Below, one piece after another: positions 37,328 through 46,900 of a stretch of DNA of 64,000 nt (within the stretch, counting starts at the first letter, position 1; every line of letters begins with the position of its first letter). Source of the DNA: WTGA01 sp965214055 (GTDB taxonomy: Bacteria; Pseudomonadota; Gammaproteobacteria; Arenicellales; Poriferihabitantaceae); contig OZ243931.1 in assembly GCA_965214055.1 (NCBI GenBank), forward strand, positions 3,038,001 through 3,102,000, written 5' to 3'. The notes below the pieces were generated by a model. The model ran no database searches and was not told where the DNA came from. It saw only the letters and a program-made list of their open reading frames with translations. The position numbers and the translations under genes are program-made.

Positions 37328-38688
37328 AATTATTCATCGCAGGGATTTGCGGAACATTCATGGCGGGGATTGCACAACTTGCCAAAGCCAAGGGGCATGA
37401 GGTTTCCGGTTGCGACAGCAATGTCTTCCCCCCCATGTCGACGCTTCTTGCTTCGGAAAACATACCGGTTCTCGAAGGTTACCTTGCGGAACATCTGGAT
37501 GGCGATATCGACCAGATTCTGGTCGGCAACGCCCTTTCCAGAGGAAATCCCTTGGTGGAATCCATGCTGAATGACGGCCGTGCATTCCTGTCGGGGCCCC
37601 AGTGGCTGCATGAAAACTTCCTTCGGGACAAAAAAGTCATTGCCGTGTCCGGCACGCACGGCAAAACATCCACCTCCGCAATGGTGGCCTGGATTCTGCA
37701 CCGGTACCACCGGAAACCGGGATACCTGATTGGTGGAAAACCGGGAAATTTTGACCGCTCTGCCTCGCCGGGTGACAGCCGATGGTTTGTCATTGAAGCG
37801 GATGAATATGATACGGCATTTTTCGACAAACGCTCAAAATTTATTCACTACAAACCGCATATTGCCATCCTGAACAACCTGGAATTTGACCATGCTGATA
37901 TCTTCGATAATCTTGGGCAAATAAAGACCCAGTTCCATCACCTGCTCCGCATTGTCCCTGCAAAGGGGTTTGTGGTGGCCAATTACGACGATGAGAACAT
38001 CTCCAGCGTACTGGAAATGGGATGCTGGAGTCAGGTCGAATCATTTTCCATTGACGACCCGGGATGCAGGTGGTTTGCCCGGCCCCTTCGAAGTGATCAT
38101 GCCGAATTCGAAATCTGCCTGGAGGGAAAAACGGCCGGCTCCGTTCACTGGGCCTGCATTGGCCGGCACAACATGCAAAATGCACTGGCGGCCGTGGCCG
38201 CTTCCCACTGTGCCGGCATTGGTGTTGGGCAGGCCTGTCGTGCCCTGGCCAGCTTCAAACCTTCCGCGCGTCGTCTTCAGCGGCTGTTTCACTGGAAAAG
38301 CCTGTATTTGTACGAGGATTTTGCTCACCACCCCACTGCCATTGGCGCCACTGTGGACGCGGTTCTCTCCAGGCATCCCGGCCATGAAATTATCGTTGCG
38401 CTGGAACCGGGATCAAACACCATGAAACGTGGTGTCCATGGCAATCTGCTCGGAGAATCCCTGAACCAGGCTGACAGGACCTTCATCTATGATCCAGGAA
38501 ATCTGGCCTGGAACCCGAATGAACTCACTACCCGGTCGAAAATTACGGTGCATGACGACAAACACGCCCTAGTGGATGAATTGATATTGAGAGCCGGGCT
38601 CAATGTCGTTATCATTTGCATGAGCAATGCAAGTTTCGATGGAATTCCAGATGCCCTGCGGGAACGTCTCGAAACGAAATTTATCTAA
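37324..38688 (+). CDS. mpl: UDP-N-acetylmuramate:L-alanyl-gamma-D-glutamyl-meso-diaminopimelate ligase
   Basis: 454 residues. Mpl reuses the tripeptide from old peptidoglycan by joining it to UDP-MurNAc with ATP. The Rossmann start IAGICGTFMAGIAQLAKAKG and the ATPase P-loop VSGTHGKTSTSAMVAWIL (about residue 107-124) are of MurC/Mpl type, followed by EADEYDTAFFDKRSKF, the Mpl-specific reading, and HNMQNALAAVAA. The C-terminal domain includes FAHHPTAIGATVDAV. GTG start at 37324, overlapping the upstream membrane gene. dsbA begins 37 bases after the stop. Confidence 0.95.
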   Translation: MKLFIAGICGTFMAGIAQLAKAKGHEVSGCDSNVFPPMSTLLASENIPVLEGYLAEHLDGDIDQILVGNALSRGNPLVESMLNDGRAFLSGPQWLHENFLRDKKVIAVSGTHGKTSTSAMVAWILHRYHRKPGYLIGGKPGNFDRSASPGDSRWFVIEADEYDTAFFDKRSKFIHYKPHIAILNNLEFDHADIFDNLGQIKTQFHHLLRIVPAKGFVVANYDDENISSVLEMGCWSQVESFSIDDPGCRWFARPLRSDHAEFEICLEGKTAGSVHWACIGRHNMQNALAAVAASHCAGIGVGQACRALASFKPSARRLQRLFHWKSLYLYEDFAHHPTAIGATVDAVLSRHPGHEIIVALEPGSNTMKRGVHGNLLGESLNQADRTFIYDPGNLAWNPNELTTRSKITVHDDKHALVDELILRAGLNVVIICMSNASFDGIPDALRERLETKFI

Positions 38689-38725
38689 CGGACAACCCAC
38701 TCACCACATCACGCATATCCTTACA

Positions 38726-39391
38726 ATGAAACACCTGAAAAAAAGAGTATCTACCGTGCTGGCCATGGTCGGAATGACATTATTGGCAAGCAGTTTCCTG
38801 GCCATGGCCCAGGAGGAATCGGAACCCTTCCTTGCCGGGGGGCACTACGAATTGCTGGATGAAGTCCAGCCCGTCCAGACCGGTGACAAAATAGAAGTGG
38901 TGGAACTGTTCTGGTATCGCTGCCCGCATTGCTTTGCCCTGGAACCCTTTATCGTTGAGTGGAAGGAAAGTATTCCGGACAATGCACAGTATGTCCCCAT
39001 TCCGGCCCTGCTCAATAAAAGCTGGGAATTCGGCGCCAAGGCCTACTATACGTTTGAAGCACTGGGGCTGGTGGAACAATTGCATGGAAAATTCTTTGAT
39101 GCCATACATCTTGACAGGCGTAACCTGGAGACCGTGGAAGCCCTGGCCAACTGGGCGGAAGAAAACGGTGCAGATCGGCAGGCGATCATTGACACATTCG
39201 AATCCTTTGCCGTTGCAAACAAACTGAATTTCTCCAGTGTCATGTCCAGAAAATACGGGATCACCGGGGTTCCTTCCATTATTGTTGACGGGCGCTATCG
39301 GACAACCATTTCAATGGCCGGCAGCCAGACAAAACTGATCGAAGTCATCAACTTCCTGATTGACAAGGTGGAAAAGGAAAAGACGGGTTAA
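38726..39391 (+). CDS. dsbA: Thiol:disulfide interchange protein DsbA
   Basis: 221 residues from ATG 38726. The longer frame back to 38627 runs over the end of mpl and lacks meaning. A signal peptide (residues 1-28, cut after AMA) directs it to the periplasm. The redox centre is Cys66-Pro-His-Cys69 in FWYRCPHCF, and the cis-proline loop is GVPSIIVDG. DsbA oxidises cysteine pairs of exported proteins and is recycled by DsbB. Located between mpl and the glycerophosphodiesterase gene, all on the plus strand. Confidence 0.94.
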   Translation: MKHLKKRVSTVLAMVGMTLLASSFLAMAQEESEPFLAGGHYELLDEVQPVQTGDKIEVVELFWYRCPHCFALEPFIVEWKESIPDNAQYVPIPALLNKSWEFGAKAYYTFEALGLVEQLHGKFFDAIHLDRRNLETVEALANWAEENGADRQAIIDTFESFAVANKLNFSSVMSRKYGITGVPSIIVDGRYRTTISMAGSQTKLIEVINFLIDKVEKEKTG

Positions 39392-39431
39392 AGGCTGCGG
39401 CCATTCATCCTGTATTGCCCAAACCTCTCCA

Positions 39432-40313
39432 TTGGCTCGTATCCGGTCGCAACGCATCCCGAGCATCCATGGACATCGGGGTGCACGGGGTCTTTTCCCG
39501 GAAAACAGCCTGGTGGCCATCCAGTCCGCGGTGGAATGTGGTTGTGATGCCATTGAGGTGGATCTTTGTGTCAGCGCCGATGATCAACTGGTCATCCATC
39601 ACGATTCCGCCCTCTCTCCCTGCCTGACCCGGGATCGGAACGGCCAATGGATTGATGAAGAAATCCGGGTACGGGAACTCACCGCCGAGGAATTGGCATC
39701 TTTTGATATCGGCCGAATCAAACCGCATACCAAATACTGGTCCACCTTCCAACACCAACAGCCGGTAGAGGGCACGACCATCCCCACTCTTGAGGAATTT
39801 GTCCACCTCATTCACAGGCTCCGGGCGGATATCCTTTTTAACCTGGAACTGAAAAGCACCCCTCTCGACCCCAAATCCACCCCACCGGTGGCCGACTTTG
39901 CCCGGATCGTGGCAGCTGAACTGGATCGTTGGAACCTGGTGGAACGCGCTTTCGTACAAAGTTTTGACTGGAGGTTGCCGCGTGCCGTGAAGCGCCTGGT
40001 TCCCGGTCTTAAAATTGGTTTCACTACCGATTCAGGGTTCGAAGGAAAGCCGGATGCATGGACGGATTACCATGATCTGAAAGATTTCAATAACCGGATT
40101 CCAACCATGGTGAAGGCACTGGGAGGCCACGTGTGGTCCAGCGACCACCGCAACACCACCCGGGATGACGTGGAACTGGTCCATGACCTGGGGCTGGAAT
40201 TGAATGTGTGGACCGTCAATACCCTCCAGGACATGGAAAAATGGATTGAATGGGGGGCTGATGCCATCACCACCGATTATCCGGACCGCCTGTATGCATT
40301 GCTAACCGGCTGA
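39432..40313 (+). CDS. Glycerophosphodiester phosphodiesterase family protein
   Basis: 293 residues from TTG 39432; another TTG at 39360 overlaps dsbA. No ATG or GTG is in frame before the first catalytic motif, so the start is uncertain. GDPD motifs: GHRGARGLFPENSL with the catalytic His and Arg-Gly, AIEVDLCVSADDQLVIHHDS with metal-binding Glu and Asp and the second His, and FNLELKSTP with Glu. The late part VWTVNTLQDMEKWIEWGADA matches the TIM-barrel end. It hydrolyses glycerophosphodiesters to glycerol-3-phosphate and an alcohol. No signal peptide is visible, so cytoplasmic. Confidence 0.85.
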   Translation: MARIRSQRIPSIHGHRGARGLFPENSLVAIQSAVECGCDAIEVDLCVSADDQLVIHHDSALSPCLTRDRNGQWIDEEIRVRELTAEELASFDIGRIKPHTKYWSTFQHQQPVEGTTIPTLEEFVHLIHRLRADILFNLELKSTPLDPKSTPPVADFARIVAAELDRWNLVERAFVQSFDWRLPRAVKRLVPGLKIGFTTDSGFEGKPDAWTDYHDLKDFNNRIPTMVKALGGHVWSSDHRNTTRDDVELVHDLGLELNVWTVNTLQDMEKWIEWGADAITTDYPDRLYALLTG

Positions 40314-40566
40314 CATGGGTAATTTCCCGGGATTGGGGAAATGGAGATGACCGCTCTACCCATTGCCGGATATTTTCAGACTACACGGATCACGATTCCG
40401 AGCAAGGGGCTGGATTTCCGTTACGGGCTTTTCTGGATTTTTCCTGTCAAGCCCATGGTTGCCGCGTTGCCGCTGACTTCATTGACCCGAGCCTCTATCA
40501 ATGCCCCAACCCGATGATGAGATCACGGTACTGTCCAGGAAGCGGACTTCATTGGCCCCGCCCCTG

Positions 40567-42117
40567 TCAATGCTCTCCCCCGGCCTTGAAGTTGAACACG
40601 GCTCCGGAACGGATGCCGGACGGCCAGCGCGCCGTGATGGTCTTCAAACGGGTGTAAAAATGCACCCCCTCCGGTCCATGGATCGCATGGTCCCCGAACA
40701 GCGAACGCTTCCATCCCCCGAAACTGTGAAACGCCAGCGGAACCGGAATCGGTACATTCACACCCACCATCCCGATCTGGACCCGGTGGCAAAAATCACG
40801 GGCCGCATCCCCGTCCCGGGTGAAAATCGCCGTCCCGTTCCCGTACTCATGTCCATCCACCAGCGATACCGCCTCCTCGTAACTCCCCACCCGGACCACG
40901 CTCAATACCGGACCGAAAATCTCGTCCGTGTAAATCCGCATCCCAGGCTTCACACGGTCAAAAACCGTCGGACCCACAAAACATCCCTCCTCAAAACCCG
41001 GAACCTCCAAACCACGTCCGTCCCGAACCAACTCCGCTCCTTCCTCCACTCCCGATGCAATGTACCCCTCAATACGTGCCTTCGCCTCCGGATTGATCAC
41101 CGGCCCCATCTCCGTCTCCAAACCCGTATGCGATCCCACACGCAATGCATCCAGTCGGGGCAGCAAACGTTCCAGCAACGCGTCTGCCGGTCCATCTCCA
41201 ACCGATACCACCACCGATACCGCCATGCAACGCTCCCCAGCTGACCCGTACGCCGCTCCCAGTACCGCATCCGATACCTGATCCATGTCCGCATCCGGCA
41301 TCGCAACCAGATGGTTCTTCGCACCACACAGCGCCTGAACACGCTTGTTGTGTGCCGTCCCCGTCCGGTATATGTATTCCCCCACCGCCGTCGAACCCAC
41401 AAAACTCACCGCCTGAACCCGGTCGTCCGCAAGCAGCGCATCCACCGCCTCACGGTCTCCGTTCACCACATTCAATACCCCATCCGGCAATCCCGCCTCC
41501 CGCATCAGCTCCGCCAGACGCAATGGACACGACGGATCTCGCTCCGACGGCTTCAGAACAAACGTGTTTCCGCATGCAATCGCCAGCGGAAACATCCACA
41601 TCGGTACCATCGCCGGAAAATTGAACGGCGTGATCCCCGCGCACACTCCAAGGGGCTGACGCAGACTCCACGAATCCACCCCGCCGGCCACCGACGCCGA
41701 ATACTCCCCCTTCAGCAACTCCGATATCCCGCAGGCATATTCCACAACCTCCAACCCTCGGGTGATCGACCCCGTTGCATCCTCCCGCGTCTTTCCGTGC
41801 TCACACGATACCAGCTCCGACAACTCCTCCATGTGCGAACGGATCAACTCCCGGAACGAAAACATTACCTGGGCCCGCTTCCCCGCCGGCGTCGACGACC
41901 AACCCGGAAACGCTGCCTGGGCCGCCGCAACCGCCCGCCCCACTTCCTCACAACCCGCCAGCGGAACCCGCTTCGCCACCACTCCCCGTGCCGGATCGTA
42001 CACCTCCCCGAAACGGCCTCCCGACCCAAAAACCTTCCCGCCGTTCACATAGTGGTGAAGTTCTTCTTCATTCCCCGCTTCATGGATTGCCTGGGTTGCC
42101 TGGTTTGTCTGGTTCAT
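40567..42117 (-). CDS. mmsA: CoA-acylating methylmalonate-semialdehyde dehydrogenase
   Basis: 516 residues. MmsA turns (methyl)malonate semialdehyde into propionyl- or acetyl-CoA in valine, thymine or beta-alanine/inositol catabolism. The ALDH core is clear: GITPFNFPAMVPMWMFPLAI, FVLKPSERDPS, SFVGSTAVGEYIY, and the nucleophile Cys297 in GSAGERCMAVSV. The position of the usual general base Glu is GAKNH (266-269), as expected for the CoA-dependent subgroup. A strong GGGGAGA ribosome site lies before the ATG. Codon use is unlike neighbours: third positions are dominated by G and T (GTG, GGG, TCG, CGG). No mmsB or other valine genes are next to it. Confidence 0.95.
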   Translation of the reverse strand: MNQTNQATQAIHEAGNEEELHHYVNGGKVFGSGGRFGEVYDPARGVVAKRVPLAGCEEVGRAVAAAQAAFPGWSSTPAGKRAQVMFSFRELIRSHMEELSELVSCEHGKTREDATGSITRGLEVVEYACGISELLKGEYSASVAGGVDSWSLRQPLGVCAGITPFNFPAMVPMWMFPLAIACGNTFVLKPSERDPSCPLRLAELMREAGLPDGVLNVVNGDREAVDALLADDRVQAVSFVGSTAVGEYIYRTGTAHNKRVQALCGAKNHLVAMPDADMDQVSDAVLGAAYGSAGERCMAVSVVVSVGDGPADALLERLLPRLDALRVGSHTGLETEMGPVINPEAKARIEGYIASGVEEGAELVRDGRGLEVPGFEEGCFVGPTVFDRVKPGMRIYTDEIFGPVLSVVRVGSYEEAVSLVDGHEYGNGTAIFTRDGDAARDFCHRVQIGMVGVNVPIPVPLAFHSFGGWKRSLFGDHAIHGPEGVHFYTRLKTITARWPSGIRSGAVFNFKAGGEH

Positions 42118-42297
42118 CTGTCTCCCCCGTTACCGTGTGATTCTTGCAGCATGTCGCCGCAACTATAGTCCATCTCCAACGCTTTTCCAATGCCCGAATC
42201 CCGGCAGAAGGACCGGGATATCTTCCCATCCGCTGCGGTGGATGTTTGCGGACAGACCCGATACTATTCAATCTGATCCCGAACACATCAATGGAAT

Positions 42298-42924
42298 ATG
42301 CCCAACCCCCGCTCTCCCGTCCTGTACTCCAACGACTCCTGCCCCTTTGCGATGAGGGCACGACTGGCCCTGCACTACTGCGGAATTGAGGTCGAACATC
42401 GGGAAATCCGGTTCGACAACAAGCCGCCATCCATGCTCGCCGCTTCACCCAAGGGAACGGTCCCGGTCATGGTGTTCGAACACGGTGCGGTCATCGATGA
42501 AAGCTGGCGTATCATACAGTGGGCACTTAAACAGAACGACCCGGAGAACTGGGTCGGAATCGCAGGCAAATCATACGATCTGGCCTGCCAACTGGTAGAC
42601 CGCAATGACAACGGGTTTGCCAGCCCGGCATACTATTACCAATATGCAGACCGGTACCCTGACCGGTCAAGGATAGAGAACCGTGCTCGGGCAGAAGCCG
42701 CGATCATCCCTCTTGAAAAACGCCTGGGAAAATCTCCCTTCCTGGGCGGTGAAACCCGGTCGGTCGCCGATATCGCCGTTTTTCCATTCATCGATGGATT
42801 CTCACGAATAGAAGACAATTGGTTTGCAATGACCTATCCTCATCTGCAGCGGTGGATGGATGCCATCAAAAATTCTGAGTTGTGGCGGCAGGTAGCGATT
42901 GATCATGAACCGTGGCCATTTTAA
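42298..42924 (+). CDS. Glutathione S-transferase-like protein
   Basis: 208 residues with a thioredoxin-fold N-terminal domain beginning PVLYSNDSCPFAMRARLALH, where the single Cys of SCPFA stands at the GST/glutaredoxin active-site place. PKGTVPVMVFEHGAVIDESWRI is the cis-Pro and glutathione-binding block. The C-terminal half is the helical GST domain with SVADIAVFPFIDGFSRIE (N-capping Asp). It resembles single-domain stress GSTs such as YibF/GrxB relatives. Substrate unknown. It stands alone between mmsA (divergent) and the permease gene. Confidence 0.88.
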   Translation: MPNPRSPVLYSNDSCPFAMRARLALHYCGIEVEHREIRFDNKPPSMLAASPKGTVPVMVFEHGAVIDESWRIIQWALKQNDPENWVGIAGKSYDLACQLVDRNDNGFASPAYYYQYADRYPDRSRIENRARAEAAIIPLEKRLGKSPFLGGETRSVADIAVFPFIDGFSRIEDNWFAMTYPHLQRWMDAIKNSELWRQVAIDHEPWPF

Positions 42925-43180
42925 CCGTTGATCCGGATGGTGTCTTTCCGGTTCACCAGACCTGCACGCCGCCCTGAGGGCGTAGCAGGCCCTGCCGTCA
43001 GGATGCCGCATGCCTGGAACCCCCCACATAAAACCGGTGGTTTCAGGCCACCTCGATTACGGAGTTCTTGGAAGCGCTGCTTTGATCCATAGCATGGCCG
43101 GCGGCTCACCCATATTCCAACCACATCCATGAACCGCTCCAGAAACGGTCGAGCCGGTTTCCATTATCGAGGGACCCTCC

Positions 43181-43873
43181 ATGCAAACCATTCCTATCTC
43201 CAATCTTTTAATCGCGTTTGTCCCGGCACTGGCCGTGGTCGGCATTCAGTTGGCCTGGTCTTTGAAATCACATACGGTCCTGTATGCGCTGGGACGGATG
43301 TTGTTCCAGTTAATGGTCATTGGCTATTTGCTCACCTTTATTTTTCAAAGTGAAAGTGCCGGGCTGATCATCGGCATCCTGGCCGTCATGATTCTCGCAT
43401 CCAGCTGGATTTCCCTGCGACCCATTGCCGAAAAGAGAAGGGAACTGCTCAAATTTTCCCTGATCGCTGTGTCCGTCAGCGGCCTGTTTGTGCTGTTCCT
43501 GATTACCCAGGGGGTGCTGGGCCTGTCTCCCTGGTTCACCCCCCATTACCTGATTCCCCTGGCAGGGATGATTTTCTCGTCCGCCATGAACAGTGTCAGT
43601 ATCGCCGCGGAACGGTTTTATGCAGAGCTCGAACAGACGGTTCCGGTCAACCAGGCCAAACTGGCGGCCTTCAATGTGGCGTTGGTGCCCACGGTAAATT
43701 CGCTGTTCGCGGTGGGCCTGGTTTCCCTGCCGGGAATGATGACCGGCCAGATACTGTCCGGCGTTTCCCCCCTGATCGCCGTACGATATCAGATCATGGT
43801 GATGTGCATGATATTCGGGGTCTGCGGTATCGCTGCCGCCCTGTTTTTGACCCTGGCCGCCAGACGGGAATAA
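43181..43873 (+). CDS. FetB-like ABC permease (UPF0014 family)
   Basis: 230 residues with about six or seven membrane spans, starting MQTIPISNLLIAFVPALAVV. The middle block HYLIPLAGMIFSSAMNSVSIAAERFYAEL is the strongest UPF0014/FetB signature; FetB with FetA exports iron in E. coli. A GAGGG ribosome site lies 12 bases before ATG. No ATPase gene (fetA) is adjacent in either direction, which is unusual since the two are normally together. The partner may be elsewhere in the genome. Confidence 0.88.
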   Translation: MQTIPISNLLIAFVPALAVVGIQLAWSLKSHTVLYALGRMLFQLMVIGYLLTFIFQSESAGLIIGILAVMILASSWISLRPIAEKRRELLKFSLIAVSVSGLFVLFLITQGVLGLSPWFTPHYLIPLAGMIFSSAMNSVSIAAERFYAELEQTVPVNQAKLAAFNVALVPTVNSLFAVGLVSLPGMMTGQILSGVSPLIAVRYQIMVMCMIFGVCGIAAALFLTLAARRE

Positions 43874-43930
43874 TGGCGAAACCGTCCCGGCAGGGACATG
43901 CGATTCTTTCTCCAAGCCTGGGACCCGATT

Positions 43931-45586
43931 TCAGTCCTTCCCGGTGTGTGAATCCGAATATCTTGCCCGCAACCGTTTTTTATCGAGTTTCCCCACGCTG
44001 GTCTTTTCAATGCCGGAAACGAATTCGATGCGCTCCGGGATGGCCCATCCGGACAACGCCCCGGACGCCACCTCCTTGCGGATCGCCTCCTGGACCCGCC
44101 GGGAGTCAATCGTCGATCCGGGCTCCTTTACAACGACCAACATCGGTCGCTCTCCCCAGGTCTCGTCAGGAATTCCGATTGCAGCAACTTCGATCACACC
44201 CTCGCACCGGGAGGCGATGTTTTCCAGTTCCAGGGACGATATCCACTCCCCCCCGGACTTGATGACATCCTTGATTCGGTCGGTAATCTGCAGGGACCCT
44301 GACTCATCCAGAAAACCAACGTCCCCGGTATGCAGGTATCCACCCCGCCACAGCATCCCGGAAGCAGCCGGGTCCTTGACGTAACACTGGGTCAGCCAGG
44401 GTGACCGTGTGACGATCTCACCGGTGGACTTTCCGTCCCTGGGAATATCATTCATCTCTTCGTCCACGATCCGGACTTCCACCAATGGTGCTGGCTTGCC
44501 TGGCTTGCGTCTTCGAACGAGATTCTCCTCAGACCCCCGTTTTCCTCCCGGGTCCGTCAAATCTGCAATGGTCATAAAGGGGCAGGTTTCGGACAATCCA
44601 TAGGCGGCAAAAATTTCGATCCCCCACTCCATGGCGATTTTCGCCAGACCCAGAGACAGGGAAGAACCGCCGATGACAATCTTGAATCCGGACAGGTCAT
44701 GCTGGCCCGTTTCCGCTTCACCCAGGAGCTTCTGCAGAATCGTGGGCACGCAATGTGAAAAGGTAACCCCTTCCTCCCCAATGAAGGTCAACAGCTTCGC
44801 GGGGTCGAAACGACCCGGGTAGACCTGTTTTACCCCTGCGAGGGTCGCCACATAGGGAAACCCCCATCCATGAACATGGAACAGGGGAGTCATCGGCATG
44901 TACACATCTCCCTTGTGGAACCGGTTATTCCCTGAAGCCGCGGAAACCCCGGCCATGACCCCCAGTGTATGCAACACCAGTTGTCGGTGCGTGTAGATCA
45001 CTCCCTTGGGGTCCCCGGTTGTGCCAGTGGTGTAAAAGGTGGTTGCGGGGGTATTCTCGTCAAAATCCTGGAAAGCAAAGGTGGACCGGGTGCCCGCCAA
45101 CAGGGTTTCGTACTCTGCCGCGTACCCATAGGGCAGGTCCGAAGTCCCTTCACGGTCATGAAGCAGTATTCGTTGATGGTCCCGTTCTATTCGATCCGAC
45201 ATTTGATCCAGCATGGGAACAAAATCGGCATGCACCAGAATGATGTCATCTTCCGCATGGTTGATGGTGTAGAGAATCTGCTCCGGGGAAAGCCGTATAT
45301 TGATCGTATGCAACAGGGCACCCATCATCGGAACCGCGAAGAAACACTCCAGGTAACGGTGGCTGTCCCAGTCCATCACGGCCACCGTATCCCCCGTACC
45401 CACCCCCAGTGATTCCAGGCCGGCAGCCAGTTTGCCTACCCGTTCATTGAATTCCAGGTAGGTATAACGCCTGCGCCCGCCACTGACAATTTCCTGTTCA
45501 GGCGCACAGGCCAGGGGGGATTGGAGGATCTGCCTGACCAGCAAGGGGTAGTCGTAGGCCTCGGACACTTTTGGGGTATCAGACAT
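43931..45586 (-). CDS. AMP-dependent acyl-CoA synthetase/ligase
   Basis: 551 residues, full length for the family. The AMP-binding P-loop is TFYTTGTTGDPKGVIYTHRQ, followed by VIGGSSLSLGLAKIAMEW, YGLSETCPFM, GYLHTGDVGFLDESGSLQIT and the C-terminal lysine in KTSVGKLDKKRLR. It makes acyl-CoA from an organic acid via an acyl-adenylate. The motifs fit medium/long-chain fatty-acid and aromatic-acid ligases alike, and the substrate cannot be read from sequence. It is convergent with the permease gene, with 57 bases between. Confidence 0.93.
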   Translation of the reverse strand: MSDTPKVSEAYDYPLLVRQILQSPLACAPEQEIVSGGRRRYTYLEFNERVGKLAAGLESLGVGTGDTVAVMDWDSHRYLECFFAVPMMGALLHTINIRLSPEQILYTINHAEDDIILVHADFVPMLDQMSDRIERDHQRILLHDREGTSDLPYGYAAEYETLLAGTRSTFAFQDFDENTPATTFYTTGTTGDPKGVIYTHRQLVLHTLGVMAGVSAASGNNRFHKGDVYMPMTPLFHVHGWGFPYVATLAGVKQVYPGRFDPAKLLTFIGEEGVTFSHCVPTILQKLLGEAETGQHDLSGFKIVIGGSSLSLGLAKIAMEWGIEIFAAYGLSETCPFMTIADLTDPGGKRGSEENLVRRRKPGKPAPLVEVRIVDEEMNDIPRDGKSTGEIVTRSPWLTQCYVKDPAASGMLWRGGYLHTGDVGFLDESGSLQITDRIKDVIKSGGEWISSLELENIASRCEGVIEVAAIGIPDETWGERPMLVVVKEPGSTIDSRRVQEAIRKEVASGALSGWAIPERIEFVSGIEKTSVGKLDKKRLRARYSDSHTGKD

Positions 45587-46148
45587 CGTATCGCCGTACA
45601 GGGGGGTTGGATTGATCGGAAATAGTATCAGAAACTGCCGTGCAAGGACGATATGGACTGGTCAAACATTTTTATGACAATCCACTCCTGCTCCTCACAA
45701 GACAGGCTCTTATTGCCGAATCAATGGAACCGAAAACCGCATGATCTCGTCCTTTCCGGAACGTAACTCGGTATTACCGTGGACAATGCTGTCGCGTTGA
45801 CCACCGCCTGAACACACTCGCGGGCTTCTTGACCAATATGTTGAATTCAACATATCGCCCACAACTCCACAGGCCCTACTACTAACTTTGTTATGAACAG
45901 CAAAAACCAATGTGGCTGGCGTGATCCGGCGATGCAGGATGATTGCCTGATCTATTCTCCAGATAGTGGAAATCCTTCCACCAACTGGGTACTATTCGGC
46001 CTGATATGTGGACGTTCACATATCAGGCTACTGTAATGCGTCGCTACGCTCCGATCGGGGGATGGCAACTTTCCGTGGAATACTCAGCCATGCGCAGTTA
46101 TGGAGAACGTGATGCGTAACGTTGCATTCAATGGTTGGAGAAATACTC
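45587..46148. other. Intergenic region with a perfect hairpin, before an orphan gene
   Basis: 560 bases without a supported gene. It includes the 12-base inverted repeat at 45999-46028. The composition is more AT-rich than the flanks. GGAG at 46135-46138 is the ribosome site of the next gene. Confidence 0.5.
45999..46028. repeat. Perfect inverted repeat, 12-base arms, 6-base loop
   Basis: GCCTGATATGTG (45999-46010) and CACATATCAGGC (46017-46028) are exact reverse complements around GACGTT. No T-run follows. It is located 120 bases before an AT-rich orphan gene; it may be an operator, a recombination site or a transcript hairpin. Confidence 0.65.
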
Positions 46149-46640
46149 ATGAACTGGATTGCTATTGCTACAATTTCTGAAATCATCGGTGTCATTGCGC
46201 TGGTGATTTCCCTGTTGTATCTGGCTTTTCAAGTTCGATTTGCAAGACTTGCCGCAGCGGATACATCTCGAACTGCAAGGTCTATTGGCATACGGGATCT
46301 CGATCTTGCCATGGTAAACAATCCTGAACTGCGTAAAAACTGGATTGTGTCATCCGACCTAAAATCAATTTATGAGATATTGGGTTCAGAGATGAACGTC
46401 AGTGTTGACAGCGCTTTACAAGTCGATACCCTGTGCCAAAGTTGGATGAGGATTCACTGGGGGCACTATAAATCAATAACCACCCCAGAGGATTTAGAAG
46501 ATTTGGAACGCCTTATATCATTGTTTTATTCTGCACCACCCATGCTAAATTGTTGGAGAAAAAGCCCTTATGGGAGAAAAGCTTATGATGAGGATTTCGT
46601 TCGGTTTGTGGATGGTGCTATCTCAAAGAGCAATACGTGA
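46149..46640 (+). CDS. Membrane-anchored protein of unknown function
   Basis: 163 residues from ATG 46149, preferred over ATG 46122 because GGAG lies 10 bases before it and the product then starts directly with the membrane helix (NWIAIATISEIIGVIALVIS, residues 2-27). The remaining 130 residues are soluble, with RTARSIGIRDLDLAMVNNPE and WMRIHWGHYKSITTPEDLED. I know this general type (one N-terminal span plus a short helical domain) from many marine gammaproteobacterial genomes as uncharacterised proteins. It is AT-richer than the sox genes and stands alone behind a strong hairpin, so it may be a recent arrival. Confidence 0.7.
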   Translation: MNWIAIATISEIIGVIALVISLLYLAFQVRFARLAAADTSRTARSIGIRDLDLAMVNNPELRKNWIVSSDLKSIYEILGSEMNVSVDSALQVDTLCQSWMRIHWGHYKSITTPEDLEDLERLISLFYSAPPMLNCWRKSPYGRKAYDEDFVRFVDGAISKSNT

Positions 46641-46900
46641 CGGTTAAGAGCGTCGACCAGCGGGAGCGCCAAACAGGTGCGGGTCGGCGCCGGCGGCGAG
46701 TTTGATGCGGTCCGGGTTCACCTCCTGCCTGCCCAGCTCTACCGAGTCCGGGTAAGAGGGTCCGAGCAAGAGGGGGATCACCAGGGGGATCACCGCGCCC
46801 CTGTCCAGGGTGCTGTAATCTTCGGACAACGAACGCAGTCGAAGCGGGTGTGCGCTCCACACTGGCACGGGGTTCCCGAAAAACAGTGAGGGCGTGGGGC

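Noticed and set aside
46100..46140. Sequence TGCGTAACGTTGCA before the orphan gene, considered as an integron attC site
   Set aside because: The core GTTRRRY/RYYYAAC pair with a matching second half was not found, and no further cassettes are present.
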